Source: Rhizobium skierniewicense (GTDB lineage: Bacteria; Pseudomonadota; Alphaproteobacteria; Rhizobiales; Rhizobiaceae). From it: a stretch of DNA of 64,000 nucleotides. Below, one piece after another: positions 53,863 through 62,363 of the stretch (the first letter of the stretch is position 1; the number at the start of each line of letters is the position of its first letter). The position numbers were made by a program, and so were the translations under genes. The stretch spans positions 124,001 through 188,000 of the forward strand of contig NZ_JACIDV010000010.1 of the NCBI RefSeq assembly GCF_014196515.1, in the 5' to 3' direction. The notes beneath the pieces were generated by a model, which saw nothing but the letters and a program-made list of their open reading frames with translations, did not search any database and was not told where the DNA came from.

Positions 53863-54317
53863 CGCCCAGTGAAGAGTTTGACGCCGCAGCGCAAGAGGCA
53901 CAGGAGATGTTCTCGAAGTTTCCGCTCGACGATATTAAACAGCCAAGTGCGATTCAGGAGTGGTTCGATAAACTAAAACCGTCGCTCTGGAAGGCTGATG
54001 CCGGCGTCAACGCCGCGAGGCTTGCGATCCTTATTGCCGACTCAATCAAAGTTCTGATTGCGACTAAGTCATTGTCCAATGACAGCGAGAAAGCAGAGTT
54101 TGCCAATTCAATCCGCGTCTTGCAGTCTCACTACTTCCTGGCGAGGAAAAAAGCGATGGAGGAGGCGGCTTCACGCTACACAATTACCGCACAACTTCGC
54201 GCCCAGGCGGGGACGCTGAATAAGGCGTATAAAAAGGTTATCGCAAGTACGGCAATCCTCAATCAGCTCGGCGATGCGATTGATGGCCTCACATCGCTCG
54301 TTGGCGCGCTCAGATGA
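53859..54317 (+). CDS. Hypothetical helical protein, cluster with lipoprotein
   Basis: This is a 152-residue soluble protein, predominantly helical (EEFDAAAQEAQEMFSKFPLD, then WKADAGVNAARLAILIADSI). It has no signal peptide, membrane segment or catalytic motif. The four-base overlap with the lipoprotein gene implies one operon and possibly one complex or a toxin/partner relation. I do not recognise the family. Confidence 0.65.
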   Translation: MTPSEEFDAAAQEAQEMFSKFPLDDIKQPSAIQEWFDKLKPSLWKADAGVNAARLAILIADSIKVLIATKSLSNDSEKAEFANSIRVLQSHYFLARKKAMEEAASRYTITAQLRAQAGTLNKAYKKVIASTAILNQLGDAIDGLTSLVGALR

Positions 54318-54323
54318 CTTGAG

Positions 54324-54671
54324 GTGTTTGTACGTTTGGACGAGCATCACGCGATCTTAGCTCCTCGACCGAAAACTCTGACAGATGCAGAGCTGCATGT
54401 TTTCGTGGCGATTGCGTATGCCGACCAAGAGGGGCTTGGTGATAAATTCCTCGATATTGAAGACCCTGCAGAATACATACCTGTTATGTCTGTTGAGGAA
54501 ATGGATGCCACCACTTCCGATCTAGTGATCAACGGCTTCATAAATGAGCGTGATATTATTGGATCAAGAAATATTCGAGCGACGCAGCTTCTCTTTGAGA
54601 CATTCGATGCTCAGGTGATGGGGTGGAGTACGGATGCAGATGCCGTCAAGCTTGCAAAGCTGATGTTATAA
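54324..54671 (+). CDS. Hypothetical protein, third gene of lipoprotein cluster
   Basis: This is a 115-residue acidic protein starting at GTG, six bases after the previous stop. DAELHVFVAIAYADQEGLGD and MSVEEMDATTSDLVINGFIN resemble a winged-helix-like arrangement, but no firm family fits. The close spacing supports an operon with the two genes before it. Confidence 0.55.
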   Translation: MFVRLDEHHAILAPRPKTLTDAELHVFVAIAYADQEGLGDKFLDIEDPAEYIPVMSVEEMDATTSDLVINGFINERDIIGSRNIRATQLLFETFDAQVMGWSTDADAVKLAKLML

Positions 54672-54695
54672 AATCCGGAGCATGATTCACCCAGT

Positions 54696-54890
54696 TTGGC
54701 CGAGAAAACAGAATGGCCGCTTCGACGGATCAATCCCACCATCCGCAATTTGATGAACGCACATCCTGAATGGCTATGGCGCGATGATTTCGGACAGCCC
54801 TATCCATCACACGGTCTGGTTATCGGCCGGCGGGAAAAATCCGGTCTCCAGCGCTTTATCGCTGACCATGGAAAAGCAGTCACGGCATAG
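54696..54890 (+). CDS. Small ORF of unknown nature, maybe a gene fragment
   Basis: The 64-residue reading frame (PLRRINPTIRNLMNAHPEWL, DDFGQPYPSHGLVIGRREKS) is basic and has coding-like composition. It has no recognised family and no good ribosome site (the start is a TTG). It lies just before an IS21 fragment and may be the stub of a gene cut by rearrangement. Confidence 0.3.
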   Translation: MAEKTEWPLRRINPTIRNLMNAHPEWLWRDDFGQPYPSHGLVIGRREKSGLQRFIADHGKAVTA

Positions 54891-55094
54891 GATAGTGAAC
54901 AACCTCGCCATCAAATCCGCTGGACTGCGGATTCCGGCGTGAAACCGGCCCTCAATCCGACAGAAGACCGGCCACCATTCCGATTTGAAGCCGACCAATT
55001 TCCGGCACCGATGATACCCCTTGGTCAGCAACTTGGCATCAATTACCTCCGGACGAATGAGGACATTTTGATGCGTGCAATGAGAAGGCTGACC

Positions 55095-55190
55095 ATGAGA
55101 CAATTAAGACAAATGCTTCGGTTTGCCGGAAACGGGGCGAGCACCCGCGAGATCGCCGTCGTACTGGGAATAGCCTGCAGTATGGTGCAG
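55095..55190 (+). mobile_element. IS21-family istA N-terminal fragment
   Basis: MRQLRQMLRFAGNGASTREI and AVVLGIACSMVQ match the helix-turn-helix start of IS21 transposases of a subgroup different from the intact element at 38.7 kb. Similarity ends after about 32 codons. It is a relic. Confidence 0.65.
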
Positions 55191-55298
55191 AATATAGCCG
55201 CGTATACTGCAAATGTAACGTAAAAATCTTGGTCGCAATCAAAGGTTCTCATTGCGGCCGTATCTTTCGCCGATCGACTTTTAACGAGGAAGAAATCA

Positions 55299-55642
55299 TG
55301 TTTCCGGATCTTGACTGCCGACTAGGCGTAGAACTGGGGCTTCCAAAACACTACCGGGATAAGCCAGCGTTTGAGATCATAAACGACGCTCATGATCTCG
55401 TGGGGGCACTCACTTCACGGCTGATCACCTTCAGATATAGCGGCTATGAGCATTTTGAGGAGCTCGGGGCACAATACACCTTAGCGGATACTAAACGCAT
55501 CGAATTTTCACAGCGATTGGAACGACTTGATGGTAACGCAATAAAGGCAGTGAACCTGATCGATGAGCTAAATCACTTCGTAAGAATGTTCGTTGATCCG
55601 TGGCTCGTCAAATTTGAGGATTTACGCGTCAATGAGAGATGA
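55299..55642 (+). CDS. Probable antitoxin of the zeta-toxin pair
   Basis: This is a 114-residue soluble helical protein (MFPDLDCRLGVELGLPKHYR start, VKFEDLRVNER end) directly before the zeta gene. The stop overlaps the zeta ATG by 11 bp. Position and size are those of epsilon/PezA-like antitoxins, but I see no clear sequence match, so the role rests on context. A GAGGAAG site precedes the chosen ATG; an ORF extending 70 bp upstream has none. If the zeta protein is exported, this partner could instead act as a secretion chaperone. Confidence 0.6.
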
Positions 55643-57497
55643 TCCAGGAGTTGCTCGAGCGCTTTCCCTCTCGTTACAAGATAAGCACGACATTTTCGAG
55701 ACCCAGATCATTCCGGCAATCGGTGCGCGGGGGCCGTCTGTTGCAAAGCCAACTTTCACCGTTGTATGCGGCCAGCAGGGTGCCGGAAAGAGCACCTTAG
55801 TTCGCCAAATCAAGAGTAGAACGGGCGGTGAAAGCACCCAGCGAATAATAGCTGATGATCTTAATGCATACATTCCTGGTAACAATGCAGCCCTTCTGCA
55901 GGGCTCGCATGCGTTAGAGCGAGCGAATTCGACGGCAGTGACAGAATGGTATCATCAATTATTTGATCGCAGTATCACTAATAGATATAATATTATACTG
56001 GAGTCTTGCTATCCGCCAAATCATTACGCGTCGCTCTTAGATAAGGCGCGCTCCAATGGATACAGAACAGAACTAAATATTATCGCGACGGACAGGATAA
56101 CGAGCTTTACAGCTATTCACGATCGCTTTGAAAGGGCACTGGCGAACTCGTTTATTGCCTCAACCGTATTGCCAGATGTCGAAACTCACGATCATTATTA
56201 TTCAATTTGGCCACGTGTAGCGCTCGAGGTCGAAAATTACAAAACATTTGATAGAATTGCAATTGTACGCAGGGACGGTGAAACGTGTTACGACAATGAA
56301 CAAGCTCTAGCAAATAACGGAGAATCGATTTGGGGCCGGGAGCCAGGCGCGTTAAGGGCATTGATGGATCATCGAAATCGCCCGCTGGACGAGAGACAGC
56401 AGCACTGGGTTAACAGCGTTTGGGAGAGGCTCTGTCGAAGCGTCGCATTCGCCCAACATCCAGATTCCGCCCGCCTGCCAATCGCTTCATATCAAAGTGA
56501 CATCGCAACAAGGCTGAGAGAACACAGTGATCTCAGTTCGTTCGAAACACGTCCCGAATATATGCGAGAGTTTTCGAACAAGTTTTCATGGAATTTAAAG
56601 CGCGACATTTCTTTTGTGGTTAATCGCAAGAGTAAGAACGGTGAATTCCGAGAAGATGCGTTTGAAGAGCTGTTTTGCGAAAGGATAACGTCTGTCCATC
56701 ATTCTCTTCAGGAGGCGATCACGGCACGGTTTGAATCCGCCGTCGGAAAATCGAATGACGAAGGCGATGTACGTTCTCGCGATGTTTCGACATTTTACGC
56801 TCGCACTGCTGGGGAGAGTTCTACAACCAAGCGATTGAACATCAGCACAAACCCACGAGGCGTGGTGCCGAGTGCTGACGTCGTCAATATCTCTGAACAG
56901 CAGGCACAGTCTGTCAAGTATCGGCGTCCTAAGTTTCTCGTTGAGGTCTCAAAGCACGTCTATAGACCAATCGAACAGTATAATCGGATGGTCTTCGATC
57001 GAGTCAGATTTCCAAACATCACTCGTGACCGGCGTAAGTTGAATGTATTGATCCGCACGGAAGACGGCACTGGCTACGAAACATCTAGCTCGTTAAAAAC
57101 GCGCCTGGGATCGGAGCAGCATAATCTCTTCACCAAGACAATGAACGAGGGTCAGCTACCCCATAGTCTCGCGTCCACGAAGACTGGTAAACTGCCTATA
57201 GTTTTGGTTGACGCGGGAAATGGTGCAACCTTTATCGCCGGCGAGAAATTCCCTTTGTTGGACAACGGACGCCGGATACCAACGACTATTTCTGCCGATA
57301 GAATTTTAGTCAGAAATGAAAATGGGACTTTCAGCGAGCTTTGTCAGCGTTTGGCTGGAAACACCGAACTATTGCTTCCACCAGAAGCGATAGTTCAACT
57401 GGGACTGCAGCGTCAACAAGCTGTCAATCGAGCTCGTGCCAGAGAAGCATCGGAGTTGGAGCAACGAACTCGCGAACATTCCTCTGGAAGAGTTTGA
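55632..57497 (+). CDS. Zeta-toxin-domain protein with long C-terminus, candidate VirB/D4 effector
   Basis: This is a 621-residue protein; zeta toxins are usually about 250-290. The zeta kinase domain (about residues 30-230) has Walker A VVCGQQGAGKSTLV and RIIADDLNAYIPG, with VLPDVETHDHYY further on. Such kinases phosphorylate UDP-N-acetylglucosamine in the known cases. The remaining 350 residues have no recognised domain. The extreme C-terminus has Arg, seven residues, Arg-Thr-Arg (REASELEQRTR), then EHSSGRV, close to the R-x7-R-x-R-x-R rule for VirB/D4 export signals. It lies 365 bp before virH1. No convincing vir box is seen upstream. Confidence 0.75.
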   Translation: MRDDPGVARALSLSLQDKHDIFETQIIPAIGARGPSVAKPTFTVVCGQQGAGKSTLVRQIKSRTGGESTQRIIADDLNAYIPGNNAALLQGSHALERANSTAVTEWYHQLFDRSITNRYNIILESCYPPNHYASLLDKARSNGYRTELNIIATDRITSFTAIHDRFERALANSFIASTVLPDVETHDHYYSIWPRVALEVENYKTFDRIAIVRRDGETCYDNEQALANNGESIWGREPGALRALMDHRNRPLDERQQHWVNSVWERLCRSVAFAQHPDSARLPIASYQSDIATRLREHSDLSSFETRPEYMREFSNKFSWNLKRDISFVVNRKSKNGEFREDAFEELFCERITSVHHSLQEAITARFESAVGKSNDEGDVRSRDVSTFYARTAGESSTTKRLNISTNPRGVVPSADVVNISEQQAQSVKYRRPKFLVEVSKHVYRPIEQYNRMVFDRVRFPNITRDRRKLNVLIRTEDGTGYETSSSLKTRLGSEQHNLFTKTMNEGQLPHSLASTKTGKLPIVLVDAGNGATFIAGEKFPLLDNGRRIPTTISADRILVRNENGTFSELCQRLAGNTELLLPPEAIVQLGLQRQQAVNRARAREASELEQRTREHSSGRV

Positions 57498-57721
57498 TCA
57501 AAAGTGCACCGGCCGGTTTTGTCGGATGAAACTCCGGATTCGGGACGCCGATCATGAAAGCTATCAGTGTTCAGTGCGATACGTCCGACAAGTCGACATC
57601 GTGCTTCCGCCGATCTATGCCCGTCGCAGAAAATTTTTGATCGCCATAGTAAATACCGCCAATGAGGTGCGCGATGGTGACGCGTCACCGATAGCTCGGC
57701 AATGACGATTTGATTCGTTCG

Positions 57722-57734
57722 TTACAGATGAAAC
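57722..57734. promoter_or_regulatory. vir-box-like site upstream of virH1
   Basis: TTACAGATGAAAC differs from the VirG-box consensus TTNCAATTGAAAC at two positions. It lies about 130 bp before virH1, within the range for VirG-activated promoters. Induction by plant phenolics is expected if VirG binds here. Confidence 0.55.
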
Positions 57735-57862
57735 CCGATTCTAATGTGTAAGACTATTTTTTGTTGCTACCGTGGGGCGAGAGCAGTCGCATAGGCTAAG
57801 CCTTTAAGTCTTATTGCCATTTACGTCGTCTCTCGCGTCGTCTTTGGTGAAGGTATATTGCA

Positions 57863-59131
57863 ATGATTGCGAACAGCTCTTCCGATGTCTCTATGGCCGA
57901 CCAGAAGTTTCTAAATGTCGCGAAGTCAAATGAAATCGATCCCGACGCCGTTCCTATAAGCAGACTTGATTCTGAAGGTCACAGTATTTTTGCAGAATGG
58001 CGACCGAAGCGCCCGTTTCTTCGGAGAGAAGATGGCGTCTTTCTCGTTCTCCGCGCAGACCATATCTTTCTGCTGGGCACCGATCCACGCACCCGGCAAA
58101 TAGAAACTGAGCTCATGCTGAATCGAGGCGTCAAAGCTGGTGCCGTTTTTGACTTTATAGGTCACAGCATGTTGTTTTCGAACGGTGAAACGCATGGGAA
58201 GCGGCGCTCAGGCCTTTCAAAGGCGTTCTCATTCCGCATGGTTGAAGCGTTACGCCCGGAGATTGCGAAGATAACGGAGCGTTTGTGGGACGAACTACAA
58301 AAAGTTGACGATTTCAATTTTACTGAAATGTACGCGTCGCAATTGCCTGCGCTGACGATCGCAAGTGTCCTTGGCTTGCCGTCTGAGGACACGCCGTTTT
58401 TCACACGACTTGTTTATAAGGTTTCCCGCTGCTTGAGCCCGTCGTGGCGAGATGAGGAATTCGAGGAGATTGAAGCTTCCGCTATCGAGCTTCAGGATTA
58501 CGTTCGGGGCGTGATCGCGGATAGTGGCCGTCGGATGAGGGATGATTTTCTCTCGCGCTACTTGAAGGCGGTACGGGAAGCCGGAACGCTTTCGCCCATT
58601 GAGGAGATCATGCAACTCATGCTTATCATACTCGCTGGGAGCGATACAACGCGCACTGCAATGGTTATGGTGACGGCTCTTGTGCTCCAAAATCCCGCGC
58701 TCTGGTCTTCTTTAACTGGCAATCAATCCTATGTCGCAGCCGCCGTGGAGGAAGGGCTCCGATTCGAGCCGCCAGTTGGCTCTTTTCCGCGGTTGGCCCT
58801 CGAGGATATCGATCTGGATGGATACGTGTTGCCAAAGGGAAGCCTCCTCGCGCTCAGTGTCATGTCTGGCCTGCGAGACGAAAAACACTACGAGAACCCT
58901 CATCTTTTTGATGTTGGGCGTCAACAAATGCGTTGGCACCTCGGGTTTGGCGCGGGAGTTCATCGTTGCCTCGGCGAGACGTTGGCTCGGATTGAATTGC
59001 AAGAAGGACTTGGAACACTTTTGCGCCGCGCGCCGAATCTTACGGTGGTAGGTGACTGGCCACGGATGATGGGTCACGGAGGCATCCGGCGCGCCACCGG
59101 CATGACGGTCAAATTGAGCGTCGACCGGTGA
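57863..59131 (+). CDS. virH1: Cytochrome P450 VirH1 (PinF1)
   Basis: This is a 422-residue soluble P450. The I-helix has LIILAGSDTTRTAMV, the K-helix AAVEEGLRFEPPVG (E-x-x-R), and the haem loop HLGFGAGVHRCLGETLAR with the Cys ligand. Length and pairing with a second P450 just upstream of virA fit virH1 of Ti plasmids, a vir-regulated gene. Its substrate is unknown; the family is thought to help deal with plant phenolics. The next gene follows closely. Confidence 0.88.
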   Translation: MIANSSSDVSMADQKFLNVAKSNEIDPDAVPISRLDSEGHSIFAEWRPKRPFLRREDGVFLVLRADHIFLLGTDPRTRQIETELMLNRGVKAGAVFDFIGHSMLFSNGETHGKRRSGLSKAFSFRMVEALRPEIAKITERLWDELQKVDDFNFTEMYASQLPALTIASVLGLPSEDTPFFTRLVYKVSRCLSPSWRDEEFEEIEASAIELQDYVRGVIADSGRRMRDDFLSRYLKAVREAGTLSPIEEIMQLMLIILAGSDTTRTAMVMVTALVLQNPALWSSLTGNQSYVAAAVEEGLRFEPPVGSFPRLALEDIDLDGYVLPKGSLLALSVMSGLRDEKHYENPHLFDVGRQQMRWHLGFGAGVHRCLGETLARIELQEGLGTLLRRAPNLTVVGDWPRMMGHGGIRRATGMTVKLSVDR

Positions 59132-59199
59132 AGTCAATCCGCGCCGCTCGGGTGGAAGAGAGGCGCGTATCAATATCAAGCATCACTTGGAGATTTCCA

Positions 59200-60375
59200 A
59201 TGCCATGTGCGCCAGTGGACGACGTGACGACCATCGATGACCTAACACTCGATCCCTATCCGATTTATCGCAGAATGCGCGTGCAAAACCCGGTGGTACA
59301 CGTCGCCTCGGTCAGACGGACGTTTCTAACGAAGGCCTGCGATACTAAGATGGTGAAGGATGATCCTTCACGCTTTAGTTCTGATGATCCCAACACGCCG
59401 ATGAAGCCGGCGCTTCAGGCTCATACTTTGATGCGTAAGGATGGAGTTGAACACGCTCGGGAACGAATGGCCATGACTAGAGCATTCGCACCCAAAGCGA
59501 TCGCGGAGCATTGGGTGCCGATCTATCGTGACATCGTGAACGAGTATCTAGATCGCCTTCCGCGCGGAGACACCGTGGATCTTTTTGCAGAGATCTGTGG
59601 TCCGGTTGCTGCTCGCATACTGGCACATATTCTAGGAATTTGTGAGGCATCAGATGTCGAGATGATCCGCTGGTCGCAACGGCTTATTGACGGAGCCGGC
59701 AACTTCGGATGGCGACCCGAGCTCTTTGAGCGATCGGACGAGGCCAATACGGAGATGAACTGCCTCTTCAACGACTTGGTCGAAAAACACCGATCCGCGC
59801 CGAACCCCTCGGCTTTTGCGATCATGTTGAATGCACCTGATCCTATACCCCTAAGCCAGATCTATGCCAACATCAAGATCGCCATCGGCGGAGGGGTCAA
59901 CGAGCCTCGTGACGCTCTCGGCACGATCCTCTATGGATTGCTGACCAATCCGGAGCAACTCGAGGAGGTCAAGAGACAGCAATGCTGGGGGCAGGCCTTC
60001 GAGGAAGGGCTGCGCTGGGTTGCTCCGATTCAAGCGAGTTCGCGTCTCGTGCGGGAGGACACGGAAATTCGTGGCTTTATCGTTCCGAAGGGCGACATTG
60101 TGATGACTATTCAGGCCTCCGCCAATCGTGATGAAGATGTCTTTGAGGATGGAGAAAGCTTCAATGTCTTTCGCCCGAAGAATGCGCATCAGTCCTTTGG
60201 CTCCGGCCCGCATCACTGCCCAGGCGCGCAAATCTCGCGGCAAACCGTCGGCGCGATCATGCTGCCCATACTGTTCGATCGATTTCCGGATATGATATTG
60301 CCCCACCCTGAATTAGTGCAGTGGCGCGGCTTCGGCTTCCGCGGGCCCATTAATCTACCTGTGACACTAAGATGA
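59200..60375 (+). CDS. virH2: Cytochrome P450 VirH2 (PinF2)
   Basis: This is a 391-residue P450 from the chosen ATG, which follows TTGGAGA; a GTG at 59128 overlapping the virH1 stop would add 24 residues. The I-helix carries IAIGGGVNEPRDAL in place of the usual AGxxT, as in aromatic-demethylating P450s. The haem loop is SFGSGPHHCPGAQISR. VirH2 is known to O-demethylate phenolic vir inducers such as ferulate, so it likely detoxifies or turns off the plant signal that VirA perceives. The virH1-virH2 operon order is as known in Ti plasmids. Confidence 0.88.
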   Translation: MPCAPVDDVTTIDDLTLDPYPIYRRMRVQNPVVHVASVRRTFLTKACDTKMVKDDPSRFSSDDPNTPMKPALQAHTLMRKDGVEHARERMAMTRAFAPKAIAEHWVPIYRDIVNEYLDRLPRGDTVDLFAEICGPVAARILAHILGICEASDVEMIRWSQRLIDGAGNFGWRPELFERSDEANTEMNCLFNDLVEKHRSAPNPSAFAIMLNAPDPIPLSQIYANIKIAIGGGVNEPRDALGTILYGLLTNPEQLEEVKRQQCWGQAFEEGLRWVAPIQASSRLVREDTEIRGFIVPKGDIVMTIQASANRDEDVFEDGESFNVFRPKNAHQSFGSGPHHCPGAQISRQTVGAIMLPILFDRFPDMILPHPELVQWRGFGFRGPINLPVTLR

Positions 60376-60611
60376 TCGAAGCCACTTTCGCTCAGGAGTT
60401 ATCACGTTAAGGCGCAACTCATAAAAATGCGTCACCGATTACTTGATGCGCACGCTTACTATATCTCAAATCAATTGTCGAACCTCGGTTGAAGTCCATT
60501 GTCTACGTCGCGTATATCTCCCGTATTTTGCTTTTGCTGCCGACCGATACCGCTGCGGTTCAATAGTTGCGGAATGTGGTGCTTTCGGATTCACTCAAAA
60601 AGGAGTCGCTT

Positions 60612-61049
60612 ATGAAACGTATCAGTACAATCCTTGTCGGCGTATTTTTGGCTGCGCCGGTTTATGCAGCCGACAATATTCATACATTAGGGACGTTGTC
60701 TGAAATTGAACTAGCGCTCACTGCCGGAAAGCCGGTGAACGTCACGGTTGATTTAAGTTTGTGTGCTCCCGGGGTGGCCGATACTCCGGCGACGAAAACG
60801 CAAGGAGGCATGCGCATAGATGCGTATCGAATAACAACTGACGGCACCCTTGCGTTTGCAGATCAGCACTTCACCATTGACCGTGACGGTAAACCCATAA
60901 CTCAATTTATTCGTTATCAGATTCGGTCAAACGGTGACGCCGATTTCACGATGGTTACATTCAACATGCCAACATATGAGCGAAAAGGTACCAGCTTGGC
61001 CTACAAGTGCGCGATCGACCACGGGTTGAGTTTTCGTACTCCACAGTGA
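60612..61049 (+). CDS. virK: Virulence-associated periplasmic protein VirK
   Basis: This is a 145-residue protein with a clear signal peptide (MKRISTILVGVFLAAPVYAA, cleavage near residue 20). The mature part contains TVDLSLCAPGVADTPATKTQ and IDAYRITTDGTLAFADQHF, typical of VirK. The AAAGGAG site supports the ATG at 60612. VirK is a vir-regulated secreted protein of unclear function, not essential for tumour formation in tested strains. Only a weak CAATTG core (60472) recalls a vir box upstream. Confidence 0.85.
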   Translation: MKRISTILVGVFLAAPVYAADNIHTLGTLSEIELALTAGKPVNVTVDLSLCAPGVADTPATKTQGGMRIDAYRITTDGTLAFADQHFTIDRDGKPITQFIRYQIRSNGDADFTMVTFNMPTYERKGTSLAYKCAIDHGLSFRTPQ

Positions 61050-61097
61050 TTTTTGCGTCCAATCTGATCCGATGCAAGCCCAAGGTGACGCTTGCAA

Positions 61098-61345
61098 TTA
61101 CCCACATTTGAGCGTCGCTGCCATTTCGGTTCTGAGGCGAATATCTGTCAGCCGGCTGAGTCCACGCCAGACGACCGTATTTCCCGGAGGAGGATCTGAA
61201 GTTCTAGCAAGGTTGCCACCCAAACGAGCGAGTTTGGTGAGATAGAAGTTTAGCGATTCGCAACGAAGCACGACCGCAGAACCACTTACTTCGAAGGCTT
61301 CGTATATATCGTTCCTGCAGTGATCTGGCTGCGATGAATGTCGAT
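61098..61345 (-). mobile_element. IS4-family transposase C-terminal remnant
   Basis: The minus strand ends FYLTKLARLGGNLARTSDPP, then PGNTVVWRGLSRLTDIRLRT, the C-terminal ending of IS4-family transposases common in rhizobia. The conserved catalytic core is missing upstream. It is inactive. Confidence 0.65.
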
Positions 61346-61418
61346 TCGTCCTGGTGGTAGCATCAGGGATAGTCCTACGACGAAGCATAGGATTTAAGTC
61401 ATCACGTCTGTTAAATGC

Positions 61419-62030
61419 CGCCGGCGCTGGCCACGCGAAGACAAAGAGCGCCTCGTCGCTGCCTGCTTTGAGCCGGGCGCAGTTATCTCTGAGATTGCCT
61501 GCGCGGACGGTATCAATGTCAGTCAGTCGGAAGCATAGCGATGTAATAATCAAGTTGGGTCGGGACCGACGTGTCCGCGTGGATAGCAACATCGACACGG
61601 AAGCACTTGGCCGTATTCTCGATTGCGTGCTGGGGCTGCGATGATCATGGTCCCTGCTGGTGTGAAGGTCTGGCAGGCAACGGGCTCCACCGACATGCGC
61701 AAAGGCTTCCCCGGTCTGTCGTTGATCTTGCAGAAAGCACTGATGCCTGACCCGAGGTGTGGGCACTGTTCGTATTATACGGTCGTGGCGGCCAACGACC
61801 GACATACTGCATACGGATATCGTTTCGCGACGATCTCCTACAGCCGTCAAAGCTTTCGAGCGCAAGCGCCCATCACGCAAACTCTTCCCGGTTCATCTGT
61901 CGCGTGAGCGTGTCGTTATCGCCACCCCTACGAACTGTGCCTGCTGCGAATCCGCCAAACTGTCATAGCTTGGCGAGGATGTTACCGAGACCCTTGGAAG
62001 TCATCCGAGATTTGGCGGCGGCAACCTCTG
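61419..62030 (+). mobile_element. IS66-family element remnant (tnpA, tnpB, tnpC pieces)
   Basis: Three IS66 genes can be followed in broken frames. From 61419 RRRWPREDKERLVAACFEPG (tnpA) ends in a stop. At 61641 MIMVPAGVKVWQATGSTDMR and KGFPGLSLILQKAL are the start of tnpB. From about 61850 ERKRPSRKLFPVHLSRERVV and PTNCACCESAKLS, stop, LGEDVTETLG are the middle of tnpC. Most of tnpB and tnpC are deleted. It lies in the virK-virA gap and may have moved or removed sequence upstream of virA. Confidence 0.8.
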
Positions 62031-62248
62031 CAAAATGCGTTATGAGCCTGGTTTTTCAGCCACAGACAAGTATCGCGTTCGTGAAAAAGCGCACGCGCGA
62101 TAGTTCTTTAGCCGCACCTCTGACGCCCCATTTACGGCCGGATCTTTGCCTGACCTTGCAAAGTCGACTCCATCGCCTTACGGCACGAATAACAACGTCG
62201 CGTTTCATCGACGTCCCATCAGCCGCTTGTGTGTTCAATTCTTCTCTG

Positions 62249-62261
62249 TTTCACTTGAAAC
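62249..62261. promoter_or_regulatory. vir box upstream of virA
   Basis: TTTCACTTGAAAC matches the VirG-box consensus TTNCAATTGAAAC at all but one position. It lies about 100 bp before the virA start. A second partial match (CAAATTGAATA) follows directly. Auto-activation of virA by VirG is expected. Confidence 0.75.
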
Positions 62262-62363
62262 AAATTGAATAGATATTCCCGCTTTCAAAGCCATTTACAA
62301 ATCCTCTCGTGCAGCCTAACGCCATTGGCGTGGAACAAGCGTTGGCACGAGGAAGTAAGTGCG

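Noticed and set aside
55200..55298. Possible vir box before the antitoxin/zeta pair
   Set aside because: The best match (reverse of CAAATGTAACG) has three or more mismatches, so it is not reported as a site.
57436..57705. 89-residue plus-strand ORF after the zeta gene
   Set aside because: It overlaps the zeta end by 62 bp, has no ribosome site and no family. It may be a shadow or fragment.
60469..60481. vir box before virK
   Set aside because: Only the CAATTG core matches. The flanks miss at three or more positions.
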